From JBFEUI01 sp041547565 (GTDB lineage Bacteria; Pseudomonadota; Gammaproteobacteria; Thiohalomonadales; Thiohalomonadaceae): DNA of 11,127 nt. Made by a program: the position numbers and the translations under genes. Below the pieces are notes generated by a model that did no database searches, was not told the DNA's origin, and was given only the letters and a program-made list of their open reading frames with translations. This document shows, piece after piece, positions 6,494 through 11,127 of this stretch (its first letter is position 1; the number at the start of each line of letters is the position of its first letter). The DNA lies in contig JBFEUI010000094.1 in NCBI GenBank assembly GCA_041547565.1, forward strand, positions 1-11,127. The letters are read 5' to 3'.

Positions 6494-7462
6494 ATGGCTG
6501 AGGGACTGATCATGGCCTACCTGCTGGACGGGCATGGTGGGGGGCGACCGATGGGATGGCAGGATATCGCCCAGTGGAAACCCGCTGACGGACCGCTGTG
6601 GCTGCACCTGGATTACACCCACCCCCACGTTATTAAGTGGGTCGAACAAGAGAGCGGGCTCGATGAGGTGTCGGCAGCAGCGCTACTGGCCGATGAGACA
6701 CGTCCCCGCTATACCCTGATGCACGACAACCTGCTGGCCATCCTGCGCGGGGTCAACCTCAATCCCGGGGCAGACCCGGAAGATATGGTGGCGATACGCA
6801 TTCTCGCCAACGAACAGCGCATCATAAGCTGCCGCAAACGACGTATCGCCTTTGAGGGTGACATACAAAAAATGTTTGCCAAGGGCCGTGGACCGGAGAA
6901 TGCCGGGGATCTAATCGCCGAAATTGCCGATCTGATGGTCATACACATGTCAGACATCATTGAGGACCTGGAGGGTGCCACCGACCAACTGGCCGAGCAG
7001 GTGATGAGCGGCACAACCAGGATGCTGCGTAGCGAACTGGCGGACACCAAGCGTGCCATTATCCGCATTCGTCGCTACTTGAGTCCGCAGCGTGAGGCCC
7101 TGGTACGACTGTCCAATGCCGAACCGGCGTGGCTCACGGCCAGGGAGCGGGCCTGGCTCAGGGAGGTGGCAGACCGCACCACCCGCTACCTGGAGGACCT
7201 GGACTCTGCCCGTGACCGGGCCACGGTCACACAGGAGGAACTGTCACACCGCCTGTCCGAACAGACCGAAAAGCGCATGTACCTGCTGACGATAATCACA
7301 ACGATTTTCCTGCCGCTCGGTTTTGTGACCGGACTGCTGGGAATCAACGTAGGCGGTATACCCGGTGCAGAGAACACGACCGCATTCCTGATCGTCTGCC
7401 TGCTGTTGCTGCTCGTCGGCGTAATAGAACTGCTGTTGTTGAAATGGCGCAAGTGGTTCTAG
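6494..7462 (+). CDS. zntB: CorA/ZntB-family divalent cation transporter, ZntB-like
   Basis: This 322-residue protein follows the ZntB pattern throughout. It opens with AYLLDGHGGGRP and LWLHLDYTHP, then has DETRPRY (about 68-73) in the cytoplasmic funnel domain, RRYLSPQREALVRL (193-206) in the long stalk helix, and two C-terminal membrane helices. The signature loop between them is GLLGINVGGIPG (280-291), with GIN at 283-285; CorA has GMN and E. coli ZntB has GVN, so this is a conservative variant. The protein ends in basic KWRKWF on the cytoplasmic side. Family members form pentamers that move Zn2+ or other divalent cations; ZntB was first called an exporter and later described as a proton-driven importer. 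The start at 6494 has GGAG seven bases upstream, but ATG 6512, with GAGGG seven bases upstream, is equally plausible. Substrate is inferred only. Confidence 0.88.
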   Translation: MAEGLIMAYLLDGHGGGRPMGWQDIAQWKPADGPLWLHLDYTHPHVIKWVEQESGLDEVSAAALLADETRPRYTLMHDNLLAILRGVNLNPGADPEDMVAIRILANEQRIISCRKRRIAFEGDIQKMFAKGRGPENAGDLIAEIADLMVIHMSDIIEDLEGATDQLAEQVMSGTTRMLRSELADTKRAIIRIRRYLSPQREALVRLSNAEPAWLTARERAWLREVADRTTRYLEDLDSARDRATVTQEELSHRLSEQTEKRMYLLTIITTIFLPLGFVTGLLGINVGGIPGAENTTAFLIVCLLLLLVGVIELLLLKWRKWF

Positions 7463-7470
7463 GAGACATG

Positions 7471-7496
7471 TACCCTGAACGGCACACCGCCGGGTA
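7471..7496. terminator. Possible weak bidirectional terminator between convergent genes
   Basis: TACCC (7471-7475) pairs with GGGTA (7492-7496), and an inner CGG/CCG pair encloses a CACA loop. The two stems are separated by an asymmetric internal loop. Neither strand has a proper T-run, so termination may be inefficient. The hairpin fills most of the 42-base gap between the two convergent genes. Confidence 0.35.
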
Positions 7497-7504
7497 AACG
7501 CCTT

Positions 7505-10126
7505 TCAATCCTCTTCACGATAGATCAGCCCGTGCCGAGCCAGCCATTTTTCGATTTCCACCGCGAACAACACCAGCGACGAGAGCAGCATACAGATTGC
7601 CAGGTCATACAGTGGCAGTGGCTGGGTATGGAATATCGCATTCATCGCCGGCAGGTAGATCACCGCAAGTTGCAGCAACACCGTAAGCAGGACCGCACCG
7701 AGCATGTACAGATTTGAAAAAATGCCGACGGTAAACAGTGAGGCGGTTTCACTGCGCACCGCCATCGAGTGAAACAGCTGTGAGACGGTCAGCACGGTAA
7801 ACACTACCGTTTGCCAGTACTCCACGCCACGGGCGATCGCCCACGCCTGGGAGGCAATGGATATGCCACCAACAAACAGCCCTACCCAGATGATATGCTG
7901 CCACATGCCGTGGGCAAAGATACTCTCCTGTGGCGCGCGCGGCCTGCGCTGCATGATACCCGGCTCGGCCGGTTCCGCGGTGAAGGCCAATCCGGGTAGA
8001 CCGTCGGTAACCAGGTTGATCCACAGGATATGGATCGGCAGCAGCGGAATGGGCAGACCGAGAAACGGCGCAAGAAACAGCGTCCAGATCTCACCGGAGT
8101 TCGAACTCATCGTATCCTTGATGAATTTGCGGATGTTATCAAAGATACGCCGCCCCGCCCGAATGGCCCGCACAATGGTGGCAAAATCATCATCGAGCAA
8201 CACCATGTCCGCTGCCTCACGTGCCACATCGGTGCCCTTCTGCCCCATGGCCACACCAATGCCCGCACGTTTCAGGGCCGGTGCATCGTTCACGCCGTCG
8301 CCGGTCATGGCCACAAACTCACCATTGGCCTGGAGCGCCTTGACGATGCGCAGCTTCTGCTCCGGGCTGACCCTGGCATAGACCCTTATCGATTCGACCT
8401 GCCGGGCGAACTGCTCATCGGACATGGCCGCCAGTTCATTGCCGGTGAGCAGCGCATCAGCATTTTGCACAATGCCAAGCCGCTCGGCGATGGCCCGGGC
8501 GGTGCCCGGATGATCGCCCGTGATCATGACCGGGGTGATACCCGCGGCAAGACAGTCGGCCACAGCCTGCGGCACCTCGGGGCGCGGCGGGTCGATCAGC
8601 GCCACCAGACCGAGAAAGGTCAGATCACGCTCGACTGTATCCGGCTCGAGCGACTCGGGTTCGTTGGCAAGGCTGCGCATCGCCAGTGCCAGCACCCGGT
8701 AACCTTGTCCGGCCAGTTGTTCGGCCTGCGCCAGCACCTTGTCAGCGGAAAAGTGCGCATCCTCCATTGCCCCGGTGCAGTGGGGCAGCAGCCGCTCCGG
8801 TGCGCCCTTGATGTAGACCACCACCCCCTCCGCGCTGCGGTGCAGTGTACTCATCGCCTTGCGTTCACTGTCAAACGGTATCGCCGCGATGCGCGGCATC
8901 TGTTGCTCGATGGCATGCTTGTCATAGCCGAAATGCCGTGCGGCCTCGTACAGTGCCAGTTCTGTCGGCTCACCGACCGGCTGTCCGTCTGTCAGCGCAA
9001 CATCGTTGTTCAGGGCCAAAACAGAGCCCAGCGCATGCCACACACCGGTACTGTTGTCCGGGAGTGCATCCAGCCTCTGCCCGCCTGCCACAAACAGTTC
9101 CGCCGTCATGCGATTCTGCGTCAGGGTGCCGGTCTTGTCGGAACAGATGTAGGTGACGGAACCCAGGGTCTCCACCGCCGGTAAATTCCTCACCAGGGCT
9201 TTGTGGCGGATCAGCTTGCGTGCGCCGAAGGCCAGTGAAATCGTCACCACCGCAGGCAGGGCCTCGGGAATCGCCGCCACGGCCAGACTCACCGCGGTCA
9301 AAAACATAAGCAGCAGCGGTTGGCCCTGTAGCAGCCCGGCGGCAAAGACCACGGCACAGATCGCCAGTACCGCCAGGGCCAGGTAGCGCCCAAACCGGGC
9401 CAGCCGTTGCTGCAGCGGCGTCTTTACCCGGGTCTCACCGTGCAGCATCTGTGCAATGCGGCCAATCTCGGTATCAAGGCCGGTAGCAACAACCAGTGCC
9501 GTGCCGCGGCCACGCGTGATCAGACTGCTCTTGTAGGTGATGTTATAACGCTCACCCAGCGGCAGTTCCTCTTCACCCAGTTCCGCCGCCTCCTTGGCCA
9601 CGGGGTGCGATTCACCCGTCAGGGCCGACTCATCGGCCTGCAACTCCTCCGCCTCCAACAGCCGCAAATCGGCAGGCACCACGTTTCCCGCCTCCAGCAC
9701 CACCACATCCCCCGGCACCAGTTCCGCGGCGCCGAGTGTAACCACCGCCCCGTCGCGCATCACCCGCGCCGCGGGCGCCGCCATTTCCCGCAGTGCGGCC
9801 ACAGCGCGCTCGGCACGGAATTCCTGTACCGTTCCGATGATGGCATTGAGCAGGACGATGACGAGGATGGCAATGGTGTCCTGCGGCTCGCCGATAAAAC
9901 CCGAGATCAACGCCGCCGCCAACAGGACAAGGATCATAAAGTCGCTGAACTGGCCCAACACAATGGCCGGCAACGAACGCTGGCGGGTATCGGGTATGGC
10001 ATTGGGACCGTGCGCACCAAGGCGCCGCTGCGCCTCCTCGCTACCCAGACCCGTTGACGAGGTATCAAGATAGCGTAGCGCCTCATCGATTGCCGTGCTG
10101 TACCATTGCGTGGGATGTCCCATCAT
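7505..10126 (-). CDS. P-type cation-transporting ATPase, P2 (Ca2+-ATPase-like) subfamily
   Basis: Starting at ATG 10126, this 873-residue pump has an N-terminal cation-ATPase domain (about 6-60) and about ten membrane helices. The actuator motif is TGES (170-173). TM4 carries IPEALPAVV (286-294), the ion-binding kink. The phosphorylation site is CSDKTGTLT with Asp330, the nucleotide site KGAPE starts at Lys440, and the hinge is TGDGVNDAP (608-616). TM6 carries NLVTDGLP (704-711), typical of Ca2+-type P2 pumps. All catalytic residues are intact. It should drive ATP-powered export of a cation, with Ca2+ or another divalent metal the best guess; PEALP in place of the common PEGLP leaves specificity open. 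The frame continues upstream to 10318 but that extension merely overlaps the VIT gene. The ATG overlaps the VIT stop (ATGA) and lacks a clear ribosome site, so it is likely translationally coupled. Confidence 0.93.
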   Translation of the reverse strand: MMGHPTQWYSTAIDEALRYLDTSSTGLGSEEAQRRLGAHGPNAIPDTRQRSLPAIVLGQFSDFMILVLLAAALISGFIGEPQDTIAILVIVLLNAIIGTVQEFRAERAVAALREMAAPAARVMRDGAVVTLGAAELVPGDVVVLEAGNVVPADLRLLEAEELQADESALTGESHPVAKEAAELGEEELPLGERYNITYKSSLITRGRGTALVVATGLDTEIGRIAQMLHGETRVKTPLQQRLARFGRYLALAVLAICAVVFAAGLLQGQPLLLMFLTAVSLAVAAIPEALPAVVTISLAFGARKLIRHKALVRNLPAVETLGSVTYICSDKTGTLTQNRMTAELFVAGGQRLDALPDNSTGVWHALGSVLALNNDVALTDGQPVGEPTELALYEAARHFGYDKHAIEQQMPRIAAIPFDSERKAMSTLHRSAEGVVVYIKGAPERLLPHCTGAMEDAHFSADKVLAQAEQLAGQGYRVLALAMRSLANEPESLEPDTVERDLTFLGLVALIDPPRPEVPQAVADCLAAGITPVMITGDHPGTARAIAERLGIVQNADALLTGNELAAMSDEQFARQVESIRVYARVSPEQKLRIVKALQANGEFVAMTGDGVNDAPALKRAGIGVAMGQKGTDVAREAADMVLLDDDFATIVRAIRAGRRIFDNIRKFIKDTMSSNSGEIWTLFLAPFLGLPIPLLPIHILWINLVTDGLPGLAFTAEPAEPGIMQRRPRAPQESIFAHGMWQHIIWVGLFVGGISIASQAWAIARGVEYWQTVVFTVLTVSQLFHSMAVRSETASLFTVGIFSNLYMLGAVLLTVLLQLAVIYLPAMNAIFHTQPLPLYDLAICMLLSSLVLFAVEIEKWLARHGLIYREED

Positions 10127-10707
10127 GCACCGGCAAACAGGTATATCAACAGGGCCGTGACCAGCGCCACCAACAGCGTTTGCATGCCGCTGCGCAGCAA
10201 GGAAATGCCCGAAATCCGCCCGAGGAAGACACCCAGCAGAAAGATCATAAACAGCGCGATGATGATCGCGGCATAAAGTGGCGGCAGGGGCAGCGCCACA
10301 CCGTTGTTCGCCAGCCACAGCGGCGCGATGATCAGCAACGAGATACCCATTGGCGCCGCACCACTGACCAGCGCCACCAGCATCGGCACCCAGCGGGCCG
10401 CCTCGCCGTGTGCGCTATCCTGCAGGTCGGTGACCATGGCCGCCTCCAGTTTGCTCAGTGCGCGACGCCGTTCAGCCAGTTCGCTCACGTAGGCGCTGCT
10501 CACACCACTTACACCGAGGGCGATGGCCGCCCCCAGGCAGGCGCTGATAATCACTGTCAGGTCTGCCGCTGCGCTGACAAGAAAGCCGAGGATCAGGCCC
10601 AGCATGGTGAGCGCACCATCAAAGCCGTTCACCACGAAATAACGGCGAACAATCCCGCTGCTGCGTGTAATGCGCAACAAAAATCCGATCTGTTGCAGCA
10701 CATTCAC
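10123..10707 (-). CDS. VIT1/CCC1-family membrane transporter (putative Fe/Mn or divalent metal)
   Basis: This protein of about 194 residues has about five membrane helices. The first helix contains the family signature region RRYFVVNGFDGALTMLGLIL, including the Asp of the DG motif that in characterised VIT1 proteins lies on the ion path. GVSGVSSAYVSELAERRR follows, corresponding to the 'G..S...g.Y.S' region at the end of TM2, then a charged cytoplasmic loop shorter than the metal-binding domain of plant VIT1. Two C-terminal helices are rich in Gly, Leu and Ile. Characterised relatives carry Fe2+ or Mn2+ in exchange for protons. GTG 10707 or TTG 10710 could be the start; both sit downstream of AGGGGAT. 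It lies about a dozen bases after the DUF211 gene, and its stop overlaps the ATPase start, so all three are one operon. Substrate is not readable. Confidence 0.82.
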   Translation of the reverse strand: MNVLQQIGFLLRITRSSGIVRRYFVVNGFDGALTMLGLILGFLVSAAADLTVIISACLGAAIALGVSGVSSAYVSELAERRRALSKLEAAMVTDLQDSAHGEAARWVPMLVALVSGAAPMGISLLIIAPLWLANNGVALPLPPLYAAIIIALFMIFLLGVFLGRISGISLLRSGMQTLLVALVTALLIYLFAGA

Positions 10708-10720
10708 CAAACGCTATCCC

Positions 10721-10990
10721 CTATGACTCACCAGGTTCGCTCTGCACCTCAACCTCATCAATGCTGTGAAGCGAGCCGCCCATGTCATTTATCGCCGCCA
10801 GGATCGCATCAAAATCGATAGCCGCTCCCTCGATGACAATCTGCAGTGTTTCGGTGTTCTCGTCCACTTCGTTCACCGTCAAACGCACCCGGTAGTCGGC
10901 ACCCACCCCGGCAATGCTGTAGGAGAACTCGAGTGCGTTGGGGTGGTGCGGTTTGAGCACATCGAGCACAATTCGTTTTACAGCGATCAT
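10721..10990 (-). CDS. DUF211 family small protein
   Basis: This 89-residue soluble protein matches DUF211 along its length. It starts IAVKRIVLDVLKPHHPN, has a central strand (YRVRLTVNEVDENTETLQIVIEG), and ends with the family-typical FDAILAAINDMGGSLHSIDEV. The predicted order is beta-alpha-beta-beta-alpha-beta, a ferredoxin-like fold. It has no signal peptide or membrane helix, so it should be cytoplasmic. DUF211 is best known from archaea and has no established function. The sequence is acidic in its C-terminal half (many Asp/Glu and one His in GGSLHSIDE). As first gene of an operon with two cation transporters it could bind or sense the transported metal; that is inference from context. 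The ATG at 10990 has only a weak ribosome site. Confidence 0.85.
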   Translation of the reverse strand: MIAVKRIVLDVLKPHHPNALEFSYSIAGVGADYRVRLTVNEVDENTETLQIVIEGAAIDFDAILAAINDMGGSLHSIDEVEVQSEPGES

Positions 10991-11127
10991 CTTTTATTAA
11001 CCCCGGTATTCATTGTTATTTTCTGAACAGGACGACACGTTCTTGCATCATGCGTTAGATACACGCCACCAACGCCCCACCCTTCACGATCAATAATAGC
11101 CGTTTTAAAACATGACAGGCGCCCACA
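10991..11127 (-). promoter_or_regulatory. Upstream region of the DUF211-VIT-ATPase operon
   Basis: No gene is visible in these 137 bases to the window edge. The region is AT-rich near both ends and must hold the operon promoter if the operon begins here. A perfect 10-base palindrome GTTTTAAAAC sits at 11102-11111 and a TATTAT hexamer follows on the minus strand, but no properly spaced -35/-10 pair could be assigned. Confidence 0.25.

Noticed and set aside
8030..9184. Long plus-strand frame of 384 codons opposite the P-type ATPase
   Set aside because: It is antisense to a strongly conserved gene, rich in His, Arg and Gln as expected of a shadow frame in GC-rich DNA, and has no recognisable domain.
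9407..10057. 216-codon plus-strand frame opposite the ATPase N-terminal part
   Set aside because: Gln/Arg/His-rich composition typical of antisense frames and no recognisable motif.
10127..10318. N-terminal extension of the P-type ATPase
   Set aside because: The extra residues only overlap the VIT gene, show no family similarity, and the ATGA junction at 10126 gives a natural start.

Overview
The window reads as gammaproteobacterial chromosome, perhaps from a sulfur-oxidiser-like lineage such as Chromatiales. This is inferred from moderately high GC, gene families and gene style, and was not tested by search. It falls into two parts that meet near position 3870.

Left part (1-3872), probably the right end of an integrated element. 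Three tightly overlapping plus-strand genes form a complete sensory operon: the C-terminal half of a PhnD-type periplasmic binding protein (cut by the window edge), a two-transmembrane HAMP histidine kinase, and a sigma-54-dependent NtrC-type response regulator. This trio, in this order and with these protein sizes, matches the layout of the arsenite-sensing AioX-AioS-AioR and ArxX-ArxS-ArxR systems. The ligand here cannot be read from the sequence. Downstream lies a lower-GC, gene-poor stretch with a broken minus-strand gene (possibly an AlpA-like phage/island regulator). It ends in an isolated T-arm plus acceptor 3' end of a tRNA or tmRNA gene, followed by a strong intrinsic terminator. That is the expected appearance of an attR site left when an element integrated into the 3' end of a tRNA or tmRNA gene lying beyond the left edge.

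Right part (3873-11127), probably core chromosome, carrying membrane transport genes. A minus-strand MscS-family channel with an N-terminal DUF3772-like region is split by a frameshift at a run of seven G (minus strand). Divergent from it is a CorA/ZntB-family transporter. Convergent with that is a three-gene minus-strand operon: a DUF211 protein, a VIT1/CCC1-type transporter, and a P2-type cation ATPase whose start codon overlaps the VIT stop codon. This operon looks like a divalent-cation handling unit in which a small soluble DUF211 protein accompanies two very different transporters.

No CRISPR array, rRNA, complete tRNA or intact insertion sequence was seen.
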